Source: Dryomyza anilis (taxonomy: Eukaryota; Arthropoda; Insecta; Diptera; Dryomyzidae). Taken from it: a stretch of DNA of 64,000 nt. A model generated the notes under the pieces. It was not told where the DNA came from. It worked only from the letters and a program-made list of their open reading frames with translations, and did no database searches. The stretch spans positions 28,292,440 to 28,356,439 of the forward strand of contig OX638132.1 in NCBI GenBank assembly GCA_951804985.1. The letters run 5' to 3'. The position numbers and the translations under genes are program-made. This document shows positions 37,801 to 48,200 of the stretch, piece after piece; position 1 is the stretch's first letter; every line of letters starts with the position of its first letter.

Positions 37801-39568
37801 TTCGTCAGTTCAACGCGTTTCGTCAAGTGCGCCAAATGCAATCATTTCTTCGTAGTGCTGTCGGAGGTCGACTCCAAGAAGAACATCAAAGAGGAACCGA
37901 AAAACCAACGAAAGCCGCCGCCGCCACCGCAAAAAATCATGGAATATCTGGATAGACATGTGGTGGGTCAGGACTTTGCGAAGAAAGTGTTGGCTGTAGC
38001 AGTTTATAACCACTACAAGCGCATACATCACAATCTGCCGCAAGTCAGCGCACAGCCTCAGACGTCGAACGACTCCATTGGACGCACCGATCTGCTGCAT
38101 ATCTCGGGCATTGGTCACACCATCACCAATTCTACCAGTAGCGAAATTCCACAGAAGCCAACTCCAGCCAGCGGTGGCAGCAGTGGCGGTAGCGGCACAG
38201 CGTCCGCCACACACAGCGAGTCCGGTTCGGAGATGCTGGACAAGCAAAACTACGATATTAAACTGGAGAAGAGCAACATTATTATGCTGGGTCCCACAGG
38301 CTCTGGCAAGACGCTGATTGCGCAGACAATTGCGCGCTGCCTAGACGTGCCGTTTGCCATCTGCGATTGCACGACGCTGACGCAGGCAGGCTACGTAGGC
38401 GAAGATATTGAGAGCGTTATTTCGAAACTACTGCAGGATGCAAATTACAAGTAAGCTGCAGCATATAAAATATAGCCAGAGTCTGTAATTATTACATTTA
38501 ATTATTGCTCTTTGTTTTCAGTGTGGAGCGCGCGCAGACAGGCATTGTTTTTCTGGACGAAGTTGACAAGATCGGCGCGGTGCCAGGCATACATCAGCTG
38601 CGCGATGTTGGTGGCGAAGGCGTGCAACAGGGCATGCTAAAGATGTTGGAGGGCACCATCGTTAATGTGCCCGAGCGCAATTCACCACGCAAACTGCGCG
38701 GCGAGACGGTGCAGGTGGATACGACAAACATACTGTTTGTGGCATCCGGCGCGTACACAGGGCTCGATCGCCTGGTCGCCAGAAGACTTAACGAAAAGGT
38801 AATAATTAAAAACAGCTGCATTTAATATGTTTTAATTCCGGTTTCTTTTGTCGCCTAGTATTTGGGCTTTGGCATGCCAGCTGCAAGCTCCTCCGGCCGA
38901 CGCGCTGCGCAATCGGCTGCCGCGCCCATGGACAACGATCAGGAGGAGCGCGACAAAAGTCTGACAAAGGTGCAGGCGCGCGATTTGGTAGAATTCGGCA
39001 TGATACCAGTGAGTGTGCTTATATCAAATTATAATTCTATTTTTTTTTATTTGATATGTTTCTTGTTGTCAGGAATTTGTTGGTCGTTTTCCCGTCATCG
39101 TCCCCTTCCACAGTCTCAACGTCAACATGCTCGTGCGTATTCTAACCGAGCCGAAGAACGCGCTGATACCGCAGTACAAGGCACTCATTGGCATGGATCA
39201 GGTTGACTTGACCTTCACGCACAATGCCATCAAGTCCATTGCGGCGCTGGCAATGGAACGGCAGACGGGTGCGCGTGGTTTACGCTCGATTATGGTAATG
39301 CACAAAATTGTTATTCAAAAGTGGCAACATTTGACTGAAACTTGTTCTGTTGTACTTTGTTTTGTAGGAACAACTCTTGCTGGATCCCATGTTTGTTGTG
39401 CCAGGCTCCGACATCATTGGTGTGCACATTACGTCCTCCTATGTCAATGGCAAAGAGCAGCCCACGTATCATAGAAAGGACGCCGACGGCAATTCGGAGT
39501 CCACGGATGACAACGACAATAAAAATTACGAAGATAGTGAGGGCGCCAAAGTTCGTCTGACTCAATAA
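28595..39568 (+). CDS. ClpX: Mitochondrial ClpX AAA+ unfoldase
   Basis: Six exons (28595-28667, 37517-38450, 38522-38798, 38859-39008, 39073-39294, 39368-39568) join in phase to 618 aa. ClpX unfolds mitochondrial matrix proteins and feeds them to ClpP. The N-terminus, low in acidic residues, is a plausible targeting peptide. The zinc site is C107, C110, C129 and C132. A Gly/Ser-rich insert follows about residue 215. Walker A GPTGSGKT is 283-290, the pore loop GYVGED 316-321, Walker B IVFLDE ends at D348/E349, the ClpP-binding LGF loop is 430-432 and the sensor-2 Arg is 546 (GARGLR). All ATPase and ClpP-docking motifs are intact. The acidic C-terminal tail is Asp/Asn-rich. Intron 1 is 8.8 kb and full of repeats; the others are under 80 bases. 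A second ATG at 37420 could start a shorter alternative first exon. Symbol as in Drosophila (CG4538). Confidence 0.93.
28916..28950 (+). repeat. CCGTCTGT short tandem repeat
   Basis: There are about four units of CCGTCTGT/CCGT in the first 300 bases of ClpX intron 1. Confidence 0.8.
30396..31043 (+). mobile_element. 648-bp TIR element in ClpX intron 1
   Basis: ACTTTATAGG and CCTATAAAGT bound long diverged arms. GAAAACCGACCGAAGTCATAA on the left pairs with its inverse TATGACTTCGGTCGG on the right, and ATAACGAAGTGGGCGGG with its inverse. The centre is A-rich. No transposase is seen. Confidence 0.65.
31819..31889 (+). repeat. (TA)n microsatellite
   Basis: About 70 bases of uninterrupted TA abut the left end of the inverted Helitron pair. 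Confidence 0.9.
31894..33761. mobile_element. Inverted pair of Helitron-like elements
   Basis: The left boundary reads CTAGCTGGACCC and the right boundary GGGTCCAGCTAG, two Helitron-type 3' ends facing outward. The arms are similar along their length: GGAGGTGCCACGCCC on the left and GGGCGTGGCACCTCC on the right. They meet in a tight palindrome at 32822-32910 (CGTGATGCTCTGG to CCAGAGCATCACG). No Rep/helicase ORF is present. Confidence 0.75.
33979..34283 (+). repeat. tRNA-derived SINE, full length
   Basis: The head is tRNA-like, with an A box TAGCTCAGTGG at 33986-33996 and a B box GGTTCAAGCC at 34032-34041, so it could have been transcribed by RNA polymerase III. A unique body (TACGAGAGTAAAACATTGCC, TAAACTGTAGGTCCC) and an ATT-repeat tail follow. 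It is not a working tRNA gene, because the acceptor stem cannot form. It is the reference copy for the other fragments in the window. Confidence 0.85.
34711..35850 (+). mobile_element. Nonautonomous hAT element with 8-bp target duplication
   Basis: The ends CAGGGTTGG and CCAACCATG are inverted, and ATTAATAT is present exactly on both sides (34703-34710, 35851-35858). An 8-bp duplication is the signature of hAT transposition. The subterminal regions repeat GTCTACA and TGTAGAC in both orientations, probably transposase sites. There is no transposase ORF. A palindromic MITE (35126-35419) is nested inside. Confidence 0.88.
35126..35419 (+). mobile_element. Palindromic TA-flanked MITE, copy 2
   Basis: The element is 294 bp with AAGGG and CCCTT termini and TA at 35124-35125 and 35420-35421. 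The left tip carries the extra GAGCGCTACAAAAG segment, a mirror of copy 1. It is nested in the hAT element, so it is the younger insertion of the two. Confidence 0.85.
36255..37130. repeat. Degenerate 42-bp tandem array
   Basis: From about 36255 to 36935 a unit of two similar halves, ATTGAGAAAATTCCAAATG and ATTGAGATTTTCCATATG, repeats about 15 times. Minus-strand frames stay open and show a 14-residue period ([14 protein letters not shown]), because 42 is a multiple of three. A short inverted segment of the same unit lies at 37030-37130. It is near the end of ClpX intron 1. Confidence 0.85.
37420..37435 (+). other. Possible alternative first coding exon of ClpX
   Basis: An ATG opens 16 bases (MRRLR and one base) before a GTGCGT donor at 37436, in the same phase as exon 2. 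Use of this start would give a 600-residue protein with a basic N-terminus. The upstream exon at 28595 has the better promoter context, so this is only an alternative. Confidence 0.25.
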
Positions 39569-39651
39569 ATTAAACAACAACATGCGTATTTATGTTAGCG
39601 TTACGTTTTTCTTTTCTTTTTTTATTATATAAACAAACAAAAATTATATTA

Positions 39652-39657
39652 AATAAA
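39652..39657 (+). terminator. Candidate ClpX polyadenylation signal
   Basis: AATAAA lies 84 bases after the stop. Another AATAAA overlaps the stop codon itself (39565-39570), and T-rich sequence follows. Confidence 0.5.
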
Positions 39658-40257
39658 TATGTATATTTTTATATTTATTTTGAAATAAACAAAAAAGTTG
39701 TTATTATACTCGAAACAAATTCTGATAAACAAAAAAAACTACAAAATGATACATAATTAATAAACAAAATAAACAAAAAAGCAAGCAAAAAAAAGTTTAC
39801 ATTTTTCGCGGAATAAATGATATTGCAATTGACACTTGACACACTTAACTCCGGTGTTATTGTCAACAAAAATGTTAACTGAATGTAAAATAAAATACAT
39901 ACCAAAAAAATATATGTTTGATGATTTTTACATTTTGGATCCTTCTTGTTTAAGTTTTATGATAAACGGCAAAACAGAGTTTAACTGATATCAGTAAAAC
40001 TACGAAAAGTTAACCAGAACCCTTTTTTTAAAGATTAACCAACGCCACTATTCATGCAAAACACAGTGTTGACCGTAGGAAAGGTTTAGGGTTAAACATG
40101 AAGTAGTGTCAGTGATTGCTTGTCTTGAATATGGCAGCATCATAAATGTCGGGAAACAGAGGAACAAACTAAAGAACCAATTGTCTCTGTAATGCGTTGT
40201 TCTATTGAGGACCCCAAAAAAAGGCGCTCTTTTGAATTTTTCGATTAACATAATAGC

Positions 40258-40881
40258 AGTATGCTTTCGGTCGGGCCCGACTATGGAATACCCTACACCT
40301 TGGGGATATTAATGTGGGATATTAATTGTATACCTTCATTTTATAGTTCTTCATTATGCTGAACCGCCCACCCTTAGAATATTATTCACATATTAGAAAC
40401 TTAAGTCTTATATCTCCTTAATTTAAATAAATTATATAAAAGTATAAAAAAATAATAAAACAAACTTTAAAAAATAAAAGTGGGCGGATCACTCCCTTAT
40501 TTACAATTTTGTAAGGCTTACATATTTGAATTTTATAATTTACAGATAAAATTTCCACTATGAAAACCAGGGAAATAATAAAAACAAATGTGGGCGTATC
40601 ACGCCCATTTCTGTACCACATATTTTGGTGTGAATTCTTACAATACGTTTTAAATTTTATAAGTATATCTTGAATAGTTTTCGAGGTATTAGTTCCTATA
40701 GAGTTATATAAAAATGACTTGTATGTTAGGTGGGCGTGTCCGTTGACCGATTTAGTTAATTTTTAAACTCATTTCCTACTTTTGACAAAAACAAATTGTA
40801 ACCAAATTTCATCGCATTCTGACCAGTATTTCTCAAGTTTCCGTGTGTACGGTCAGACAGCAAGACAGACTGTAGGTGTAT

Positions 40882-40962
<81 letters not shown>

Positions 40963-41070
40963 CTTTTCCATATCGACCTCGCCTCCTAAGGGGCGTTACA
41001 ATATCTGCACAAACTTAATATACCTACAGGGTATATTAATTACACCTCATAGGTGTAGGGCTAAAAACAT
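40258..41070 (+). mobile_element. Hairpin-ended repeat with microsatellite
   Basis: It begins with the palindromic GGTCGGGCCCGAC, then CCCTACACC, and ends CACCTCATAGGTGTAGGG, so the ends share an inverted CCTACACC. Inside are GTGGGCGTATCACGCCC segments and a 78-base TA run (40879-40956). The start is related in form to the repeats at 46010 and 60260. Confidence 0.5.
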
Positions 41071-41204
41071 TAAAATGGAGCATTTCTTATATATTATTTT
41101 ATATGCATCATGTATTTAAAATTCACTTAAACACTCTACATAGTTTAATTAAAATTCTAAAACTACTAGGTCAGCGGTCAAATAAAAAATGTTTTTTTTA
41201 TACG

Positions 41205-41345
41205 CCTGCCAAACGACGTCTCACCTCACCGTTCGAATTTGGTAATATACTGTTGGTCCCATCAATTGAGTACAAATGTAACACGCACATCTTAAATGCT
41301 ATTAAATCTCGGACCATAGCTGTTTTGCCAAAATTTTGTTATGAC
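41205..41345 (+). repeat. Diverged SINE fragment
   Basis: ATATACTGTTGGTCCCATCA and TTGAGTACAAATGTAACACGC match the body and tail of the SINE with about one mismatch in eight. It is the oldest-looking copy here. Confidence 0.6.
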
Positions 41346-41540
41346 TTGCAAATATAGAAAATTTTCAAAACAAAAAGATGAGATATTTACAGTTGACCGA
41401 TAGCAAACATCCTGAGTTCATGGACATTTGCAGCAAAACTTTTGAAGTATTTTGACATTTGTCTACTCTAAAAATGGAAAATGGCGCACTTTTTCCTTAC
41501 GCTCGCTCGATTTATCCACAACAAATTAGTAAATCCAATG

Positions 41541-43272
41541 CCCATGAAAAAATGGTTATATATAATTGTATCAAATCATGTATAATTATATATGGTTCCA
41601 GATATGATCATATCTAATTTGATATGATTTCATTTATAATTATATCTGATCATATATGCTAGATATGGAATCAGATATGATTGGATATAATGTGATATAT
41701 GGGCATATACATGATCATATCTAATTGTATATAAGTTATATGATATCAGATATAACATATACGACGTCATATATAAACAGATGAAACTATATATAATCAG
41801 ATATGACATATATGAAGCCATATATAATAAAATATAAAATCATATATAAATAGATATGGATTCATATATGTTAGTGTGTTGTTCTGTGGGGTGATTGTAA
41901 TTTCTTTAAGAGATGGCCAGCTAGTGGCATATTCAACCCCTTTCCGCACACTAGAAATACTACTTGTTGTAAAAAAAGAAGTTTGCTTATTTTGTAAAAC
42001 AATATTTCGCAAAACGGCGGAGTTCGCGTTTCTTTGGTCCAAACAATGCATGTTTTTGTTATTGCTTTCTTCGACCACTTGTCATTCAATAAATCGAATA
42101 CAACAACAAATACACGTTATACTGATTTTATTTCATTCCTTTTGCACGTGCAACAACAAACATATACGAATCCAAAAGCACAGTATCGAAGCTCGCGATC
42201 TAATTTTCGCGAAATACAACAAATAAAATTCGTGGCAGTTCTTTTACAACAAGAATTTTTTGTTGGGAGTGGAATGGCTGCGAACCCCCGATCTCATTGA
42301 CCGATGGTAACGCTGCAACTTTGTTAGTTCCAACCTTTACATTTCTGATTTTAGGGTTTGTGTATGAAATTTAGCAGCAACATTATTATGTTACAGCACA
42401 CATTTTCTAAACAAAACGCTATAAAGAGTATTTTTTGTAATTTAATGCGAAAAACACTTAATTAAATAACAAAAATTATATTTAGTTTCGTATTGTATGA
42501 CAAAAAATATGTTTGTTTCTGAAAAATTAAATATTTTCATTTTCAAAATATGAAATTTTCCTCGTCCTGGGATATAGAACAGCCGTGGTTGAACCCATAC
42601 GTAGGTCACTGGTAAGTGTATCATACTCTTCATTCATACATTGTACGAGATGGAGGTGATGTATATTATGAACAGTATGAACCGCACATGTATGTACCTG
42701 CCGTATGGGTCCAACTGCTGAAATGATCCCGCGATTCTGTACTTTTGTTCCCCCTAATGATGTCTATTATTGCTATGGAAGCAATAATTTATATATATAT
42801 AAATTTTTAATTTACATATGCATTTTTATATATAGGTTCATATATGTTTTCAAATCCAATTATATATAGTAATAATAATAGTTTGGCACTCCAGTCCTAT
42901 TAGAACTTAGGCCGAGCTCTCTCACCATTTTGAGCTGTGCATGTTGTATTTGTACTCAAAGTGGTGGGACCTACAGTTTATTGCCGCATCCGAACGGCGG
43001 GTGAGAGCTTTTCATAGGCAATGTTTTACTCTCGTAGGTTTGCCAATTACTGCCGAGAGGTAGCGCGGTATAGAAAAATGTTTCTATGAAAAGATGTTGT
43101 TAGCCCCTGTCCAGGCTTGAACCGGGGGCCTTTCGGCTCGCAGTCCAACGCACTAACCACTGACCACTATATATAGTTATATATAATTGACTAGAGACAA
43201 ATTACGGATCTGATCATATCTGATCTCAGATCAAATCATATATGATTATATATAACCATTTTTTAACGGGTG
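41541..43272 (+). mobile_element. 1.7-kb TIR element with a preserved empty site
   Basis: The ends CCCATGAAAAAATGG and CCATTTTTTAACGGG are inverted repeats followed inward by TATATATAAT. The flanks CCAATG and TGGTGTAAAA join exactly as CCAATGGTGTAAAA in the paralogous sequence at 46944-46957, showing insertion with a TG duplication. The subterminal regions are dense in ATATGATCATATC palindromes. A SINE is nested inside. No transposase was recognised. Confidence 0.8.
42869..43166 (-). repeat. SINE, nearly full length, nested
   Basis: It carries the whole SINE from AGTGGTTAGTGCG to the ATT tail, lacking only the first dozen bases of the head. TATATATAG on each side looks like a target duplication. 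It is inserted within the TIR element at 41541-43272. Confidence 0.8.
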
Positions 43273-43651
43273 GTGTAAAAAAGTGTCAACTCAAATATTG
43301 TATATATATACTTCCTGGGATTGAAATTATCAACACGTGATGGGAAATATTTCTTTTCACAGTTCACTTTGATGACAGCATCGCCGGTCGGACTTGGTTC
43401 ATCAGTGAAAAATCCTTCAAAGGATTTACACATACGATGGTGATGTACAACTAGGATACTATTTTAATTCTAGAATAAATAAAAAATACATTTGACTTAT
43501 TTTATTTCAATCCAATAAAAATTAATCCGAGAATTCTCATTCACCCTTTTCCAAATATTCTGCAACTATCTTCATGTTTGTAAGATGCTTAATTGATGGT
43601 TGCTATAAATAATCGTAAATTTGAAAGATGGTTGCCTGAAATATTTGTCGG

Positions 43652-43918
43652 ATGTTTGAGAGATGGTGGTCTCAAATACGATCTAAGGAATTTGTAAATA
43701 ACTTGATATTTAGGGCTGCGATATTTCTGGTAATCATCTTTGTTTTCTTAGTCTATATTCTCAGTTTTGACTCAAATGGGACGATGACTCAAAATGTTGG
43801 TTGGAATTCATCAGCCCAATCGAGAAACGCGTCGGTAGACATTTCCGACGGAATTGACAAAAAAGCAATCGAGCAACTCACAGTTATCCGACGTATATTC
43901 GAGTTTCTCGTCGCGTGA
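43652..43918 (+). CDS. Small single-pass membrane protein ORF
   Basis: The 88-codon ORF starts at ATG. A basic N-terminus (MFERWWSQIRSKEF) precedes a hydrophobic span AAIFLVIIFVFLVYILSF at about residues 22-39, then a polar tail with possible N-glycosylation sites (NSS, NAS). The homologous copy at 47366 has a TGA in the tenth codon and diverges after about 47460. I do not recognise the family, and it may be part of a repeat. Expression is unproven. Confidence 0.3.
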   Translation: MFERWWSQIRSKEFVNNLIFRAAIFLVIIFVFLVYILSFDSNGTMTQNVGWNSSAQSRNASVDISDGIDKKAIEQLTVIRRIFEFLVA

Positions 43919-44710
43919 ACATTTACTGTCAAATTTGCTCACATTTTATTTTTATGTGAAAACATGAAATTTTAGATTTTTAGTAATTGAGTGCAGAAAT
44001 AAAGTAGTTTAAACTGTGCAAATAATTAAAAAATAATTTATTTCTACTTCTTGGATGTTGGAAACTTGCTATGAAAATTTAACTATTTGAGTACCTACTG
44101 TCACTTATCAAGCCTCCATATTTCGGGAACCGCAAAAGTCAGATACCCAAATATGAGAGATATAAAATGGAATATTCAACATCAGAACAGATTCTTGTTA
44201 TAATGGTTATTAAAAGTGGTACATAATTCTTTTTTAACTGTATTTGATGAGGAAAAATAAAAAAGGAGAAAACACATTCCGTATTCTAGATCCGTCGCTG
44301 GGTAATATGAAATAAAGTATATTTTTGATCTTTTCAGGAGAGCATTTTTAAACTTTACAACTGATTCCGAAAATTATCTTTAAAAATATTCTTACAAATT
44401 TAAGAAAAAACTTATATAAAATAAATCTGTTAGAATTTTTTTCGAATGTTTTTTTTTAATACAAAATAAATATTTAATAACAAGTACACAATCTTATGTG
44501 TTTTTTCCTTGTATCTCTGCAACTATACGAAGGATAAGTATCAAAATTTGGCGCAAAATTAATTCGTATATCAGGATTACAATGGTATTAAGAACTTAAT
44601 TCGACTTATGTTGTTAATTCATATTGCCACAGATTTCATCGAATTAAAAATTATCGTCAAATGGTTTGTATGGAGATAATTTTGTATGCTATGAAATCCG
44701 GTATATGGTA

Positions 44711-44962
44711 AAGGGTTTTTCAACTGGGACTCTACAAAAGTAGAGCGACAGGGACAGCAAACGACGCCATATTTCTTGCCGCTCTTTTGTCATTTCTCAT
44801 CATGAATTTCCATCATGAAATGGCAAACCTTACTGAAGAGAAATGTCAAAAGAGCGGCAAGAAATATGGCGTCGTTTGCTGTCCCTGTCGCTCTACTTTT
44901 GTAGCGTCCCTGTTGTAAAACCTTTGAAAAAAATTTTGTAGCGCTCTTATTGAAAGACCCTT
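44711..44962 (+). mobile_element. Palindromic TA-flanked MITE, copy 3
   Basis: The element is 252 bp, with TA at 44709-44710 and 44963-44964. The centre is shorter than in copies 1 and 2, and the extra GTAGCGCTCTTATTG tip is on the right as in copy 1. It lies downstream of the PPP2R3 gene. Confidence 0.85.
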
Positions 44963-45185
44963 TATATTAAATCCGTTTTTCATATCGTCGAACTGATTCG
45001 AAATACGTTTCGATGTTCCTCCGTTTACTATATCGTTTTTTTTTTATCCAGAAAAAAAAACACCCAAAGAACGAAAAGGCATATAAACTTTATTGCAATT
45101 TGAAAACAATTTGAATAAATGTGTTATTTCATTTAAAATTAACGTGAGCCAATGTCTTGCATATGCATTTCAATAACAATGTACA

Positions 45186-45191
45186 TTTATT
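45186..45191 (-). terminator. PPP2R3 polyadenylation signal
   Basis: A minus-strand AATAAA lies about 80 bases after the stop codon. An additional AATAAA overlaps the stop. Confidence 0.55.
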
Positions 45192-45270
45192 GCACTCATA
45201 ATCTAAATTATAAATCGTATAAATGATGAAAATTTGTATAAAATGTGTGGTTGCCATATGTAAAGTCGCT

Positions 45271-48200
45271 TTATTCGTTTTCCTCTGTGATGAGCAGCTC
45301 ATACTCCTGTGCAGCGAAGCGATCCCAATCTGATGACTGTAATATTAAAAATAAAAATAAATGTAATTAATCAATAAATATTAATGGGTATTGCTATTGT
45401 ATTTAAAAGAGTACATTTTAAAATTTATTATACAACAACATATTATATTAACAATTGGAACATTATTAAAATAATGGTTTGCATCCTATTTACCAATTTT
45501 AATAGTATAAATAATTGTTTTTCTTTTGAAATACTATTAATTTACCATGTTTTCTTACGGGCAAGTTTCAATTTTGATTTTATCCATGATACAAATATTA
45601 ACAGGACCAAATATTTGTATCATGAATAAAAACATAATCGAAACTTGCTTTCACAGATAATATTAATTTATGTTCATAAACAACATGTTACTTGTTACAC
45701 TTTTTCTTCCCTTAAATTATTAAAAAGCGATTCAGAATGACGTACGTAATATGAGGTCCTGTGCATGGGAGCGACTGAGTAACTGAAAAGCTACACCGAA
45801 AACAATGAATAAATATGTTTTTAAAAAAAATACCTAAATAAACAGCTCTTTTTGTATGGAAAATAACTATATAATTTGACTGCATTTCTATACAATATTT
45901 GCACACATTTGCATTCAAATAACTCCATATTATATATAAGATAAATGTAAACCAGTTGGGAAGGTTAGATCACATGGGAAATTTTAAAGTAGGTGTAATT
46001 ATGATAGTTAGGATTATCAAAATTATAGTCGGTCTAAGCCGACTATAAATACCCTACACATATGTGTGGTTACCATTCAAAGTGATACATAGGTCACCAG
46101 GGTATACGAATCCTGAAAATAACTACAAACATTCAATCGCTGAAGAATTTCCATTCATTTGATACCCATATTTACAAATGGGTAGGTGTACCGAAGTTTA
46201 CCTAAGCACGTATACATAAAAATTGATCTTTATATGTACATTTTATATGAGGTATTTGAACATAAGTGGTCGGATCATAGGTCACAATGGACCGATCTCG
46301 CCAATTTTTTCGCACATACAGCGTAGGTATATTATATAAATCGACTCAGGAGGTCATGCTGATCAAGAATATATATACTTTTCCATACCGGAGATGCTTC
46401 CTTCTGGGTGTTACAAACGGCGTACCAAACTGAATATACCCTTTCACTCTTAGTGTAGGGTATAAAAATACTACATATGACTACAAGAGTGTCATAACTC
46501 GCAAATTATGAGTTAATGATGCAGAATTGTCCGTTATATCATGTTTTATCTTGTAAACTCACCGATTGAGAATAGAATATGACGTAACCTCATTTCATAT
46601 GTCCCATACATTTCATATATACACTAAGAAATAAGATGTTTATGAAAGTCTTGCTGCAACTATCTGTTTAAATTTACGCATTGTAGCAAATATTCAAAAA
46701 TCAATAAAGTTGTAGCAAAACTTATAATATACTTAAATATCACATATATGCAGATAGTTACGAGATGTTTGCCACAACAGCAATGAAAATTGAGATATTT
46801 CAAGTTGACTGATAGCAAACATCCTGAGTTCTATGACATTTGCAACAAAACTATTGAGTTATTTTGACATTTGACTACTATAAAAAAAGAAAATGGCGTA
46901 CTTTTTTCTTACGCTCGCTTTATCCACAACAATTAAGTAAATCCAATGGTGTAAAAAAGTGTGAGCTCAAATAATACATTTTAATGGTAAAAGTGAAAAT
47001 AAAACTTCCTTGGATTGAAATTATTAACACGTGATGGAAAATATTTCTTTTCAGAGTTTACTTTGATGACAGCCTCGCCGGTCGGACTTGGTTCTTCTGC
47101 GAAGAAATTTCAAGTCGTTGTACAATTTTACCTTCGAAGGATTTATAATGACGATGGCGATGTATGAACTGTTTTAATTCCATAATAATTAAAAATATAT
47201 TTGATTAATTTTCTTTCAATTCAATAAAAATTACTCCGCGAATTCTAATGGAGTACCTTTTCCAAATATTAATCAACTATCTTCCTATTTGTAAGATGTT
47301 TAATTGATGGTTGCTATACATAATCGTAAATTAGAAAGATGGTTGCTGGCAATATTTATCGTATTTAACGGATGTTTGAGAGATGGTTGTCTCAAATATG
47401 ATCTAAATAATTTGTAAATAACTTGATATTTAGGGCTGTGATATTTCTGGTAATCATCTTTTTTTTTTTGTGTACACACAGAAAAGTCTTCTTTTGGCAT
47501 GAGGTTGGAAGAATGAAAAAGTTAGTTGTACCAAATAACTTCATTCGGTTATATAGAATGGCTTAAAAATTTGCTGACGGAATTACCATATTAGCCAATA
47601 CACATGAAATATTAGTCACTTCCTACTCTTAATTGTTCTAAATCTGTACTAAATTGTTCTAAAACAATTATAAATTGGTTGCAGAACAAACTATAACTCT
47701 TTTTATTTTGACAATAACAGCCAACTAAGCGGTTGAGAGTACCGAATAAGTTGATTGGGCAAAGAGTTGGTTGGTGCAACAAATCTCTATTCTGTATGTA
47801 AGGTGAGAGTCAATTGAAAACTTTAAACGTGTTTTCTGCAAAATCGGTTTTTTGAGTTATGACACTCTTGTAGTGAATGTAGATATGTATTTATTTTACT
47901 ACATTCTGTTTTTATTTAAAAGTCAAAAATATGTATTCTTCCAAAAAAGACATTTATATATTGTTGTGTTGTTGTTGCTTTTCAGAAGTATAAATAATAT
48001 GCCGGCCAATAACACGCAATCGGAAAATTTATGCTTTCTGCAGATTTACGCAATTAGTTGGCATCACTAGTCTTCTTCGATCAACTGGTTTCTGTCAGAT
48101 GCTTGGCCTAGTATTTGTTTTTACACCTGCCAACTATCGCAGTAGTCCGTCATGTGTGTGCGCGCTCTTCAACAACGGATACATGGTGTAGCAAAAATAA

